A stretch of 64,000 nucleotides of DNA from Streptomyces sp. V2I9 (GCF_030817475.1 NZ_JAUSZJ010000002.1:6152626-6216625), one strand, 5' to 3'; positions 43,100 through 51,354 are shown, counted from the stretch's first letter. Notes: generated from the letters alone by a model not told the origin. Translations and numbers: made by a program.

Positions 43100-44781
43100 G
43101 GCGGCGACGGCGGCTCCTGCCCGCCGCGCCGGCCCTGGCCCTGTCGGCCGTCCCGGCCGGGCGGCGCAACGGCTGCGCACACGGCGCGGGCACCCCCGCC
43201 GTGGCCGAAGACCGCCTGTCCGGTGCGGGTGGGACTGCGCCCGCACCGGGCAGGCCCGCACCGGTCCCCACGGGCCGGAACGGCGAACGGGGCGCTGCTC
43301 CCAACCAGGGCGCTGCTCCTGACCGGGGCTCGGGCTCCGGTGCGCCCCGGCCGGGCGCGGGCTCCGGCCGGGGCGTCACCTCCGACCCTGGTCCGGGCGC
43401 CGACCGGGGCGCCGGCCGGGAGCGTCTGCGCGCGTGGGCCGAACTGCTGCGCGTCTCCGCCCTGTTCTCCGTACCGGGGGACGCCCTGGCAGGCGCGGCG
43501 GCGGTGGGCCGCCGACCCGGCCGGTCCACCGCACCGGCGATCGCCGCGTCGCTCTGCCTGTACGAGGCCGGGATGGCCCTCAACGACTGGGCCGACCGCG
43601 ACGAGGACGCCGTGGACCGCCCGCACCGCCCGATCCCCTCGGGCCGCATCAGCCCGGCGGCGGCCCTGGGGGCGGCCGGGGCGCTGACGGCCGCGGGCCT
43701 CGCCCTGGCGGCGCGCGCAGGTCGCCCCGCGCTGACCGTCGCCACGGGCCTGGCCGCCACGGTCTGGGCCTACGACCTCCACCTGAAGCACACGAAGGCG
43801 GGCCCTGCGGCGATGGCCGCGGCCCGCTCGCTGGACCTGCTGCTGGGCGCTACGGCAACGGTCTCCGCCGGTACCACGGCGGCCGGCACGCCACGGGTAC
43901 CGGCCGCGGCGCGGGTCGGCGTACCGGGCCGGGGCACTCGGCCCGACAACGTTGCCGGGCCTGCGCGGTCGACCGCGAGGGCCGCACCCCCGCCGGGCGT
44001 GATGGCGGCGGTCCTGCCCGCCCTGCCCGCCGCGCTGGTGCTCGGGGCGCACACGTACGGGCTCACCGCCGTCTCCCGCCACGAGGCGCAGGGCGGCTCC
44101 ACCGGCACACCGCTCGCGGTGCTCGCCACGACGGCGGCGCTGGCGGCCGTGGTGGCGGGGGAGTGGCGGGGGCGGAGCCCGGACGGGCGCACCGTGACGA
44201 GCCTTCCCCTGGCGACGGCAGGCCCTGCCACCGCCACGCCCGGCCCCGGCGGCATGCGGCACACCGCCGGCACCATCGCCCCGCGTCCCGCAGGACTCCG
44301 GCCCACCGCCCCCGCCACGGCCGACACCCCCGCCGACGCGTGGCAGACGCCCGGCGCGGCCCCCGCCCGCGCCGCACGCCTGCACGGCCTCCTCGGACGC
44401 CCCGCCGCCCCCGCCCGTCTCCGCGACCCCCTCGGCCCGCTTCCCACCCGTGGCGCGTGCCTCCTCGGCCTCCTCGGCGCGGCCCCCGCACGCGCCGCAC
44501 ACCTCCGCGACCCCCTCGGACGGCTCGCCGCCGACCCCGGCCGCCTCGTGGCCGTCGGGCTCGCCGGCGCCTACCTCCGTACCGCCGGGCCGCCCCTCCT
44601 GCACGCCGCCCTGAACCCGTCCCCACCGCTGACCCGGCGGGCGGTCGGCGGAGGCATCCGGGCCATGATCCCGCTCCAGGCCGCGCTCGCCGCCCGCGCC
44701 GGGTCGCCCGTCACCGGTCTCGCCGTCATGGGGCTCGCCCCCCTCGCCCGCAGCCTCGCCCGGAAGGTGAGCCCCACATGA
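43096..44781 (+). CDS. eboC: EboC-like UbiA prenyltransferase with low-complexity insertions
   Basis: 561 residues, about twice the usual ~290 for UbiA proteins. Residues ~1-110 are Pro/Gly/Arg-rich. The core starts at LRAWAELLRVSALFSVPGD and contains the polyprenyl-diphosphate site ALNDWADRDEDAVDRPHRPI (NDxxDxxxD). The second site region YDLHLKHTKAGPAAM has a reduced Asp content. Two long Ala/Pro/Arg-rich insertions follow (residues ~255-300 and ~350-480), the latter with repeats of RDPLG and APARAA. Membrane enzyme expected to attach a prenyl chain to a polar acceptor. Coupled on both sides by ATGA overlaps. Confidence 0.8.
   Translation: MRRRRRLLPAAPALALSAVPAGRRNGCAHGAGTPAVAEDRLSGAGGTAPAPGRPAPVPTGRNGERGAAPNQGAAPDRGSGSGAPRPGAGSGRGVTSDPGPGADRGAGRERLRAWAELLRVSALFSVPGDALAGAAAVGRRPGRSTAPAIAASLCLYEAGMALNDWADRDEDAVDRPHRPIPSGRISPAAALGAAGALTAAGLALAARAGRPALTVATGLAATVWAYDLHLKHTKAGPAAMAAARSLDLLLGATATVSAGTTAAGTPRVPAAARVGVPGRGTRPDNVAGPARSTARAAPPPGVMAAVLPALPAALVLGAHTYGLTAVSRHEAQGGSTGTPLAVLATTAALAAVVAGEWRGRSPDGRTVTSLPLATAGPATATPGPGGMRHTAGTIAPRPAGLRPTAPATADTPADAWQTPGAAPARAARLHGLLGRPAAPARLRDPLGPLPTRGACLLGLLGAAPARAAHLRDPLGRLAADPGRLVAVGLAGAYLRTAGPPLLHAALNPSPPLTRRAVGGGIRAMIPLQAALAARAGSPVTGLAVMGLAPLARSLARKVSPT
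44358..44525 (+). repeat. Degenerate repeats in the UbiA insertion
   Basis: This stretch encodes two related arrays with GAAPARAA, LHGLLG/LLGLLG and LRDPLG, suggesting local duplication inside the membrane protein. High GC and in-frame. Confidence 0.5.
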
Positions 44782-45725
44782 CCCTCCACCTCGGATACGG
44801 CACCAACGGGCTCACCGACCTCCGCCTCGACGACGCCCTCGGTCTGCTCGCCGACCTCGGGTACGAGGGCGTCGGCCTGACCCTCGACCACATGCACCTG
44901 GACCCGCTGGCCCCGGACCTCGCCGAGCGGACCCGCCAGGTCCGCCGACGGCTCAGCTCCCTCGGCCTCCGGGTCACCGTGGAGACCGGGGGCCGCTACG
45001 TCCTCGACCCGCGCCGCAAACATGGCCCCTCCCTCCTCGACCCGGACCCCGACGGCCGCGCCGCCCGCACCGCCCTGCTGGTCCGCGCCGTCGACGTCGC
45101 CGCCGAACTCGGCGCACACGCCGTCCACTGCTTCAGCGGCGTCACCCCGCCCGGCACCTCGACGGACACCGCGTGGAAGCGGCTCACCGAGGCGATCGCC
45201 CCCGTCCTCGAAGCCTCCGACCGTACGGGCGTCCCCCTCGCCGTCGAACCCGAACCCGGCCATCTCCTCGCCACCCTGGCGGACTTCCACCAGCTGCGCG
45301 GCCTTCTGGGCGATCCGGGACCGCTCGGCCTCACCCTCGACATCGGCCACTGCAAGTGCCTGGAGGACGCGTCCCCGGCGGACTGCGTCCGCGACTCCGC
45401 CCCCTGGCTCCGGCACGTCCAGATCGAGGACATGCGGCGTGGGGTCCACGAGCACCTCCCGTTCGGCGAGGGGGAGATCGACTTCCCGCCCGTGCTCGCC
45501 GCCCTCGCCGCCTCGGAGTACCGGGGTCTCACCGTCGTCGAACTGCCCCGCCACTCGCACGCCGGACCCGAACTGGCCCGCAGCTCCCTCGACTTCCTCC
45601 GTGCGGCCCTGACACGCGACGCCGCGAACCGCGACGCCCCGACACGGGATGCCCTGACACGCGACGCCGCGACGCACGACATCCCGGACGCCGCCGTCAC
45701 GAGGAAGGGGGCCGCGCCGTGCTGA
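44778..45725 (+). CDS. Xylose-isomerase-like TIM-barrel protein of the Ebo operon
   Basis: 315 residues from ATG 44778, overlapping the UbiA stop. TIM barrel of the sugar phosphate isomerase/epimerase family: LHLGYGTNGLTDLRLDDALG, HAVHCFSGVTPPGT, VPLAVEPEPGHLLATLADF (Glu), LTLDIGHCKCLED (Asp/His), HVQIEDMRRGVHEHLPFGEG (Glu/His). Probable divalent-metal isomerase or epimerase acting on a sugar or cyclitol. The last ~25 residues are five copies of a five-residue unit (x-T-R-D-A). The stop overlaps the EboA start by 7 bases. Confidence 0.87.
   Translation: MTLHLGYGTNGLTDLRLDDALGLLADLGYEGVGLTLDHMHLDPLAPDLAERTRQVRRRLSSLGLRVTVETGGRYVLDPRRKHGPSLLDPDPDGRAARTALLVRAVDVAAELGAHAVHCFSGVTPPGTSTDTAWKRLTEAIAPVLEASDRTGVPLAVEPEPGHLLATLADFHQLRGLLGDPGPLGLTLDIGHCKCLEDASPADCVRDSAPWLRHVQIEDMRRGVHEHLPFGEGEIDFPPVLAALAASEYRGLTVVELPRHSHAGPELARSSLDFLRAALTRDAANRDAPTRDALTRDAATHDIPDAAVTRKGAAPC
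45609..45683 (+). repeat. Five 15-bp in-frame repeats at the end of the TIM-barrel gene
   Basis: Units of 15 bases (ctgacacgcgacgcc and variants) at 45609, 45624, 45639, 45654 and 45669 encode LTRDA, ANRDA, PTRDA, LTRDA and ATHDI. They form a charged C-terminal tail just before the overlap with eboA. Confidence 0.85.
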
Positions 45726-46402
45726 CGTCCCGCAAGGAACTCGAAGCCGAACTCGGCGGGGCCGCCCGCGCCTGGCTGGACGAAGCCCTGGCCGAGGCCG
45801 CCCACGAGGCGTCCCGCACCGGTGCCGCCGCCGACGGCCCGTACACCTCCCCGTACGCATCCCCGCCGTGGGAGCTGCGCTACGCCGCGGCGGGCCGGCA
45901 CTGCGGCCCGGAGCACGCCGACTCCGTACGCTCCCTCCTGCTCACCGAGGCCCGCGCCCCGCTCACCTCCGTCACCCGCCTCTACGACCAGGGCACCGCC
46001 GCCGAACGGCGCGCCGTCCTGCTCACCCTGCACCTCCTCGACCTGGGCGACACCGCCCTCCCTCTCATCGAGGACGCCCTGCGCACCAACGACACCCGGC
46101 TGATCGCCGCTGCCGTCGGCCCCTGTGCCGCCGACCACCTCGACCCGCACGCGTGGCGCCACGCCGTACTGAAGTGCCTGTTCACCGAGGTGCCGGTCGC
46201 CTCCGTCGCCCGGCTCGACGAGCGGGCCAGGGGCGACGCCGAACTCGCCCGCATGCTGTACGACTTCGCGGCCGAGCGCACCGCCGCCGGCCGCCCCGTG
46301 CCCGAAGACCTGCGGACGGTCCTCGCCCTCACCGCCCCGCCCGGTGCACGCGACCGCCAGGCCCCGCCGACCGCAGCCCCCGCCCCCACGGAGGAGTCCT
46401 GA
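45719..46402 (+). CDS. eboA: EboA domain-containing protein
   Basis: 227 residues from GTG 45719, which lies inside the preceding gene. All-helical EboA-type protein of unknown biochemical activity: AWLDEALAEAA at the start, ELRYAAAGRHCG, RLYDQGTAAERRAVLLTLHLL, EDALRTNDTRLIAAAVGPCA and HAVLKCLFTEVPVASVARLD. EboA is one of the defining members of the Ebo cluster, proposed in cyanobacteria to help deliver a secondary-metabolite precursor. It overlaps the EboB start by one base (TGATG). Confidence 0.85.
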   Translation: MLTSRKELEAELGGAARAWLDEALAEAAHEASRTGAAADGPYTSPYASPPWELRYAAAGRHCGPEHADSVRSLLLTEARAPLTSVTRLYDQGTAAERRAVLLTLHLLDLGDTALPLIEDALRTNDTRLIAAAVGPCAADHLDPHAWRHAVLKCLFTEVPVASVARLDERARGDAELARMLYDFAAERTAAGRPVPEDLRTVLALTAPPGARDRQAPPTAAPAPTEES

Positions 46403-47250
46403 TGCGCATCTTCGACCCCCACATCCACATGACCTCCCGCACCACCGACGACTACCGGGCGATGTACGAGTCGGGGGTCCGCGCGCTCGTCGAACCCTCC
46501 TTCTGGCTCGGCCAGCCCCGCACCTCGCCCGCCAGCTTCTTCGACTACTTCGACGCGCTGCTCGGCTGGGAGCCCTTCCGCGCCTCCCAGTACGGCATCG
46601 CCCACCACTGCACGCTCGCCCTCAACCCGAAGGAGGCGAACGACCCCCGCTGCACCCCCGTCCTGGACGCGCTGCCCCGCTACCTCGTCAAGGACTCCGT
46701 CGTCGCCGTCGGGGAGATCGGCTACGACTCCATGACCCCGGCCGAGGACCACGCGCTCGCCGCCCAGCTCCAGCTCGCCGCCGATCACGCGCTGCCCGCC
46801 CTCGTGCACACCCCGCACCGCGACAAGCTCGCCGGCCTGCACCGCACCATCGACGTCGTCCGCGAATCGGACCTCGCCCCGGAGTCGGTGCTGCTCGACC
46901 ACCTCAACGAGACCACCGTGCGGGCCGCACTCGACAGCGGCTGCTGGGCCGGGTTCTCCATCTACCCCGACACCAAGATGGACGAGGACCGCATGGTCAC
47001 CGTCCTGAAGAACCACGGCACCGAGAAGATCCTCGTCAACTCGGCCGCCGACTGGGGGAAGAGCGACCCCCTCACGACCCGCAAGGTCGCCGACACCATG
47101 CTGAAGGCCGGTTTCACCGAGGACGACGTCGACCAGGTCCTGTGGCGCAACCCGGTCGCCTTCTACGGCCGGAGCGGCCGTCTCCACCTGGACGTCCCCG
47201 CCCCCGACGCCCTCCACGAGGGCAACTCCATCCTGCGCGGCGGGGAGTGA
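46402..47250 (+). CDS. eboB: EboB, TatD-like metal-dependent hydrolase
   Basis: 282 residues from ATG 46402. TatD-type amidohydrolase with metal ligands His7 and His9 in FDPHIHM, Glu in VAVGEIGYDS, His in ALVHTPHRDK, His in LLDHLNETT and Asp in SAADWGKSDPLT. TatD proteins include nucleases and other hydrolases; in Ebo clusters the substrate is unknown. Tight coupling to EboA and, 4 bases later, EboE shows they are made together. Confidence 0.9.
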   Translation: MRIFDPHIHMTSRTTDDYRAMYESGVRALVEPSFWLGQPRTSPASFFDYFDALLGWEPFRASQYGIAHHCTLALNPKEANDPRCTPVLDALPRYLVKDSVVAVGEIGYDSMTPAEDHALAAQLQLAADHALPALVHTPHRDKLAGLHRTIDVVRESDLAPESVLLDHLNETTVRAALDSGCWAGFSIYPDTKMDEDRMVTVLKNHGTEKILVNSAADWGKSDPLTTRKVADTMLKAGFTEDDVDQVLWRNPVAFYGRSGRLHLDVPAPDALHEGNSILRGGE

Positions 47251-47254
47251 GGCC

Positions 47255-48430
47255 ATGCGCTTCCGCCACCCCGACGGCTCCACCGTCCACCTCGCCTACT
47301 GCACCAACGTCCACCCGGCCGAAACCCTCGACGGCGTCCGCGCCCAGCTCCGCGACCACTGCGAACCCGTCCGCCGCCGACTCGGCCGGGACCGGCTCGG
47401 CATCGGCCTCTGGCTGGCCCGCGACGCCGCCCGCACCCTGATCAACGACCCCGCCGAACTCCGCGCCCTGCGCGCCGAACTCGACGGCCGCGGCCTCGAA
47501 GTGGTCACGCTCAACGGCTTCCCGTACGAAGGGTTCGGCGCCGCCGAGGTCAAGTACCGGGTCTACCGCCCCGACTGGACCGAACCCGACCGCCTCGCCC
47601 ACACCACCGACCTCGCCCGCCTCCTGGCCGCCCTGCTCCCCGACGACGTCACCGAGGGCACCGTCTCCACCCTGCCGCTCGCCTGGCGCACCCCCTACGA
47701 CGGCGACGCCGGGGCCGCCCGCACCGCACGCGCCGCCCTGATCACGCTCGCCCAGCGCCTCGACGCGCTCGCCGAACTGACCGGCAAGTCCGTCCGCGTC
47801 GGCCTCGAACCGGAACCCGGCTGCACGGTGGAGACCACCGCCGACGCCATCGCCCCGCTCACCGACGTCGGCCACCACCGCATCGGCCTCTGCGTCGACA
47901 CCTGCCACCTCGCCACCTCGTTCGAGGACCCCGGCACCGCGCTCGACGCCCTGACCGCCGCCGGCATCCGCGTCGTCAAGTCCCAGCTCTCCGCCGCCCT
48001 GCACGCCGAGCACCCCCACCTGCCCGAGGTCCGCGCCGCGCTCGCCGCGTTCGCCGAACCCCGCTTCCTGCACCAGACCCGCACCCGCACCGCCGCCGGA
48101 CTGCGCGGCACCGACGACCTGGACGAAGCCGTCACCGGCCGGGCGCTCCCCGACTCCACCCCCTGGCGCGCCCACTTCCACGTACCGCTGCACGCGCCCC
48201 CCGCACCCCCGCTCACCTCGACACTGCCCGTGCTCCGGGACACGCTCGCCCGGCTCATCGGCGGACCCGTACCCCTGACCCGCCACCTGGAGGTGGAGAC
48301 GTACACCTGGCAGGCACTGCCCGCCGTCCTGCGGCCCCGCACCCGCGCCCAGCTCGCCGACGGCATCGCCGCCGAACTCACCCTCGCCCGCGACCTCCTG
48401 GTCGACCTCGGCCTCAAGGAACTGCCATGA
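47255..48430 (+). CDS. eboE: EboE, xylose-isomerase-like TIM-barrel metabolite-traffic protein
   Basis: 391 residues from ATG 47255. Matches the EboE family: YCTNVHPAETLDGVRAQL at the start, VVTLNGFPYEGFGAAEVKYRVYRPDW, then LEPEPGCTVETT (Glu), GLCVDTCHLATSFEDP (Asp/His), HFHVPLHAPP and HLEVETYTW near the end. The fold is that of AP endonuclease 2 isomerases with metal ligands retained, so enzymatic activity is plausible. ATGA overlap with EboF. Confidence 0.9.
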   Translation: MRFRHPDGSTVHLAYCTNVHPAETLDGVRAQLRDHCEPVRRRLGRDRLGIGLWLARDAARTLINDPAELRALRAELDGRGLEVVTLNGFPYEGFGAAEVKYRVYRPDWTEPDRLAHTTDLARLLAALLPDDVTEGTVSTLPLAWRTPYDGDAGAARTARAALITLAQRLDALAELTGKSVRVGLEPEPGCTVETTADAIAPLTDVGHHRIGLCVDTCHLATSFEDPGTALDALTAAGIRVVKSQLSAALHAEHPHLPEVRAALAAFAEPRFLHQTRTRTAAGLRGTDDLDEAVTGRALPDSTPWRAHFHVPLHAPPAPPLTSTLPVLRDTLARLIGGPVPLTRHLEVETYTWQALPAVLRPRTRAQLADGIAAELTLARDLLVDLGLKELP

Positions 48431-49845
48431 GCGCGCCCGACCCCGGCACGGAAACCGCACAGGAGACCGGCGGTCCCACCCCGCTCCTGGTCCTCGACGT
48501 CGTCGGCCTCACCCCTCAGCTCCTGACCCACATGCCGAACCTCCGGGCCCTGGGGGAGCAGGGCGCGCAAGCACCGCTCTCCACCGTGCTGCCCGCCGTC
48601 ACCTGCGCCGCCCAGTCCACCTTCCTCACCGGCGCCATGCCCGCAGAACACGGCATCGTCGCCAACGGTTGGTACTTCCGCGAACTGGGCGACGTCCTGC
48701 TGTGGCGCCAGCACAACGGGCTCGTCGCGGGCGACAAGCTGTGGGACGCCGCCCGCCGCGCCCACCCCGGCTACACCGTCGCCAACATCTGCTGGTGGTA
48801 CGCGATGGGCGCCGACACCGACTGGACGGTCACCCCGCGTCCCGTCTACTACGCCGACGGCCGCAAGGAACCCGACTGCTACACCCGGCCCCCCGAACTC
48901 CACGACGAGCTCACCGGCGAACTCGGCACCTTCCCCCTCTTCCACTTCTGGGGCCCCGGCGCCGACCTCGTCTCCTCCCGGTGGATCATCGACGCCACCC
49001 GGCACATCCTCGCCACCCGCACCCCCGACCTCGCCCTCTGTTACCTGCCGCACCTCGACTACGACCTCCAGCGCTACGGCCCCGACGACCCCCGCTCGCA
49101 CCGGGCCGCCGCCGACCTCGACCGCGCGATGGCCCCACTGCTGGCCGACGCCCGCGCCGAGGGGCGCACCGTCGTCGCGCTCTCCGAGTACGGCATCACC
49201 CGCGTCGACCGGCCCGTGGACATCAACCGCGCCCTGCGCCGTGCGGGCCTCCTGGAGGTCCACACCCAGGACGGCATGGAGTACCTGGACCCGATGGCCT
49301 CCCGCGCCTTCGCCGTCGCCGACCACCAGCTCGCCCACGTCTACGTACGCCGCCCCGAGGACCTGGCGGCGACCCGCGCCGCCCTCGCGGACCTGCCCGG
49401 CATCGACCAGCTCCTCGACGACGAGGGCAAGAAGGCCCACCACCTGGACCACCCCCGCTCCGGCGAACTGGTCGCCGTCGCGGAGAAGGACGCCTGGTTC
49501 ACGTACTACTACTGGCTCGACGACGCCCGCGCCCCCGACTTCGCCCAGCTCGTCGAGATCCACCGCAAGCCCGGCTACGACCCCGTCGAACTCTTCATGG
49601 ACCCCCGGGACCCCTACGTCCGGGTCAAGGCACTCTCGGCGGTCGCCCGCAAGAAGCTCGGCCTGCGCTACCGCATGGCGGTCGTCCCCCTGGACCCGTC
49701 GCCCGTTCGCGGCAGCCACGGCCGCCTCCCCGAGAGCGACGACGAAGGTCCGCTCATCCTCTGCTCCACCCCCCACGCGTTCACCGGCCGGGTCAGGGCC
49801 ACCGGCGTGAAGTCCCTGCTCCTCCAGCTCGCCGGACTGCACTGA
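48427..49845 (+). CDS. eboF: EboF, nucleotide pyrophosphatase/phosphodiesterase-like protein
   Basis: 472 residues from ATG 48427 (ATGA overlap). Alkaline-phosphatase-superfamily protein of the type I phosphodiesterase group. Visible elements: LLVLDVVGLTP (first Asp), nucleophile region PAVTCAAQSTFLTG (Thr), YLPHLDYDLQRYG (Asp) and C-terminal CSTPHAFTG (His). The usual S-D-H-G metal motif reads LSEYGITRVD, so two ligand positions are changed. In the Ebo context it would remove a phosphate or nucleotide from the pathway intermediate (inference). Confidence 0.87.
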   Translation: MSAPDPGTETAQETGGPTPLLVLDVVGLTPQLLTHMPNLRALGEQGAQAPLSTVLPAVTCAAQSTFLTGAMPAEHGIVANGWYFRELGDVLLWRQHNGLVAGDKLWDAARRAHPGYTVANICWWYAMGADTDWTVTPRPVYYADGRKEPDCYTRPPELHDELTGELGTFPLFHFWGPGADLVSSRWIIDATRHILATRTPDLALCYLPHLDYDLQRYGPDDPRSHRAAADLDRAMAPLLADARAEGRTVVALSEYGITRVDRPVDINRALRRAGLLEVHTQDGMEYLDPMASRAFAVADHQLAHVYVRRPEDLAATRAALADLPGIDQLLDDEGKKAHHLDHPRSGELVAVAEKDAWFTYYYWLDDARAPDFAQLVEIHRKPGYDPVELFMDPRDPYVRVKALSAVARKKLGLRYRMAVVPLDPSPVRGSHGRLPESDDEGPLILCSTPHAFTGRVRATGVKSLLLQLAGLH

Positions 49846-49916
49846 CAACGCCCGGCACCGCACCGCTCGCCCATGCCACCCACGTCATCCATGTCACCCA
49901 AGGGAGCCACGCGAAC

Positions 49917-50987
49917 ATGAGCCGCACCTCCAAGGACACCGGACTCGCCCGCAGACTGAGCCGCCGCGACATCCTCGGTGTCGCCGCCGGAGCCGCCGCC
50001 GCCTCCATCATCGGCACGGCGAGCGCGCGGGCCGACAGCGGGGACCGAGGGCAGGGACACGGCACGGGCCACGGCCACGGGCACGGCAAGGGCCGGCCCG
50101 TCCTGCCCCCCGGCCGCCTCGGCATCCAGCTCTACAGCCTCCGCGACCAGGTCTCCACGCTCGGCTTCGGCCCCGTCTTCTCCGAACTGGAGAAGTACGG
50201 CTACGACGAGATCGAGTTCGCCGGCTACACCCAGGGCTCGGCGGGCCCCATCACCCTGGCCCAGCTCAAGCGGCTGGCCAAGGACCACGGCCTCGACCCG
50301 ATCGGCAGCCACGTCGGCTACTACAACGACGGCGACCCCGGCGCGTACACCTTCGCCCAGAACCTGGAGAAGGTCCTCGACGACGCCCAGGCCCTCGGCC
50401 TCAAGCACATCGGCACGGCCTCCGGCCCGTTCCGCTACGGCGCGACGGTCGACGGCTGGAAGCGGGCGGCCGAGGACTTCAACACGTACGGCGCCGCCGC
50501 CCGCGAGCGCGGCATGAAGTTCTACCAGCACAACCACGCCGAGGAGTTCTCCTTCGCGACCGACCAGCCGAAGGTGCGCCTCTACGATGTCCTGCTCGCC
50601 GAGACCGACCCCGACCTCGTGCACCTGGAGATGGACATCTACTGGGCGTACTGCGCCCAGTTCCGCTTCAGCACGCGCGTGGATGGCACCCCGGCCCCGC
50701 TCGACCCGCTGAAATACGTCCTGAAGCACCCGGACCGCTACCCGCTGTTCCACGTCAAGGACGGCGTCCGCGACGACACGACGCGCGACGGCTACCGCAT
50801 GGCGGACGTCGGAGACGGGGACATCGACTACAGGACGTTCCTGTCCGAGGTCACCGGCCGCACCCACCGCGGCCGCAGCTACCACCACTGGCAGACCGAG
50901 CACGACAACCCGGTCGACTCGCTCGCCTTCGCCCGCAAGTCCGGCGAGCACCTGCACTCCCTGCGCTCGGGCCGCTGCGGCGACTGA
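49917..50987 (+). CDS. Tat-exported sugar phosphate isomerase/epimerase (TIM barrel)
   Basis: 356 residues from ATG 49917 with AGGGAG upstream. The N-terminus is a twin-arginine signal (LSRRDILGVAAGAAAASI), followed by a Gly/His-rich tract (GHGTGHGHGHGKG) that could bind metal. The TIM barrel shows LGIQLYSLRDQV, DEIEFAGYT, YQHNHAEEF (His/Glu), HLEMDIYWAYC (Glu/Asp), PLFHVKDG (His) and DIDYRTFL. Tat export suggests folding with a bound metal before secretion. It lies 71 bases after eboF, probably in the same operon, and may act on an extracytoplasmic sugar or cyclitol. Confidence 0.88.
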   Translation: MSRTSKDTGLARRLSRRDILGVAAGAAAASIIGTASARADSGDRGQGHGTGHGHGHGKGRPVLPPGRLGIQLYSLRDQVSTLGFGPVFSELEKYGYDEIEFAGYTQGSAGPITLAQLKRLAKDHGLDPIGSHVGYYNDGDPGAYTFAQNLEKVLDDAQALGLKHIGTASGPFRYGATVDGWKRAAEDFNTYGAAARERGMKFYQHNHAEEFSFATDQPKVRLYDVLLAETDPDLVHLEMDIYWAYCAQFRFSTRVDGTPAPLDPLKYVLKHPDRYPLFHVKDGVRDDTTRDGYRMADVGDGDIDYRTFLSEVTGRTHRGRSYHHWQTEHDNPVDSLAFARKSGEHLHSLRSGRCGD

Positions 50988-50999
50988 CCCGCCGCGCCC

Positions 51000-51034
51000 C
51001 TCACCGGCCCGGCCCACGGAGCCGGGCCGGTGAG
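51000..51034 (+). terminator. Terminator hairpin at the end of the Ebo operon
   Basis: A perfect 14-bp stem (51000-51013 / 51021-51034) with a 7-base loop, 13 bases after the last stop. Confidence 0.8.
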
Positions 51035-51188
51035 GCTCACCGGCGGGCGGGGGCCGGCGGCAGCCGCGATCCCTCACGGACGCGCAGGCGGCCCGGCACC
51101 CCGCCCTGACCGGGGAGCCGGCCCCCACCGGCCCTCCCCACCGCACTGACCACCGGATATGCGGGTGAGGGGCACCCCGAACCCCTGG

Positions 51189-51194
51189 TATTGT
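51189..51194 (+). promoter_or_regulatory. Possible -10 element of the tRNA promoter
   Basis: TATTGT lies 44 bases before the mature tRNA in an otherwise GC-rich region; no clear -35 hexamer. A short inverted repeat (ttttccc/gggaaa) follows in the leader. Confidence 0.3.
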
Positions 51195-51237
51195 TTTCCC
51201 TGTCGCCGCGGGAAACACACCGCGAAGGACACACCCG

Positions 51238-51325
51238 GTCCGGGTGGCGGAATGGCAGACGCGCTAGCTTGAGGTGCTAGTGCCCTTTATCGGGCGTGGG
51301 GGTTCAAGTCCCCCCTCGGACACCA
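51238..51325 (+). tRNA. tRNA-Leu (anticodon GAG)
   Basis: 88 nucleotides with encoded CCA. The acceptor pairs GTCCGGG (51238-51244) with CTCGGAC (51315-51321), including one G-U pair. Anticodon stem CTAGC/GCTAG encloses loop TTGAGGT, giving anticodon GAG (51271-51273) that reads CUC/CUU. A long variable arm (tgccctttatcgggcgt) and GGTTCAAGTCC T-arm are present, as expected for a class II tRNA-Leu. Confidence 0.95.
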
Positions 51326-51327
51326 GT

Positions 51328-51354
51328 AAAAACCCCAGTTCACCTGGGGTTTTT
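51328..51354 (+). terminator. Rho-independent terminator of the tRNA gene
   Basis: Perfect 11-bp stem aaaaaccccag / ctggggttttt (51328-51338 / 51344-51354) with a 5-base loop and a T run: a classical intrinsic terminator, unusual in this GC-rich genome. Confidence 0.9.

Noticed and set aside
38054..43261. Very long minus-strand open frame (1735 codons) opposite the ThuA-domain gene
   Set aside because: Antisense shadow caused by high GC. Its translation is Gly/Val/Arg-rich with no domain, and the plus strand has clear enzymes with binding sites.
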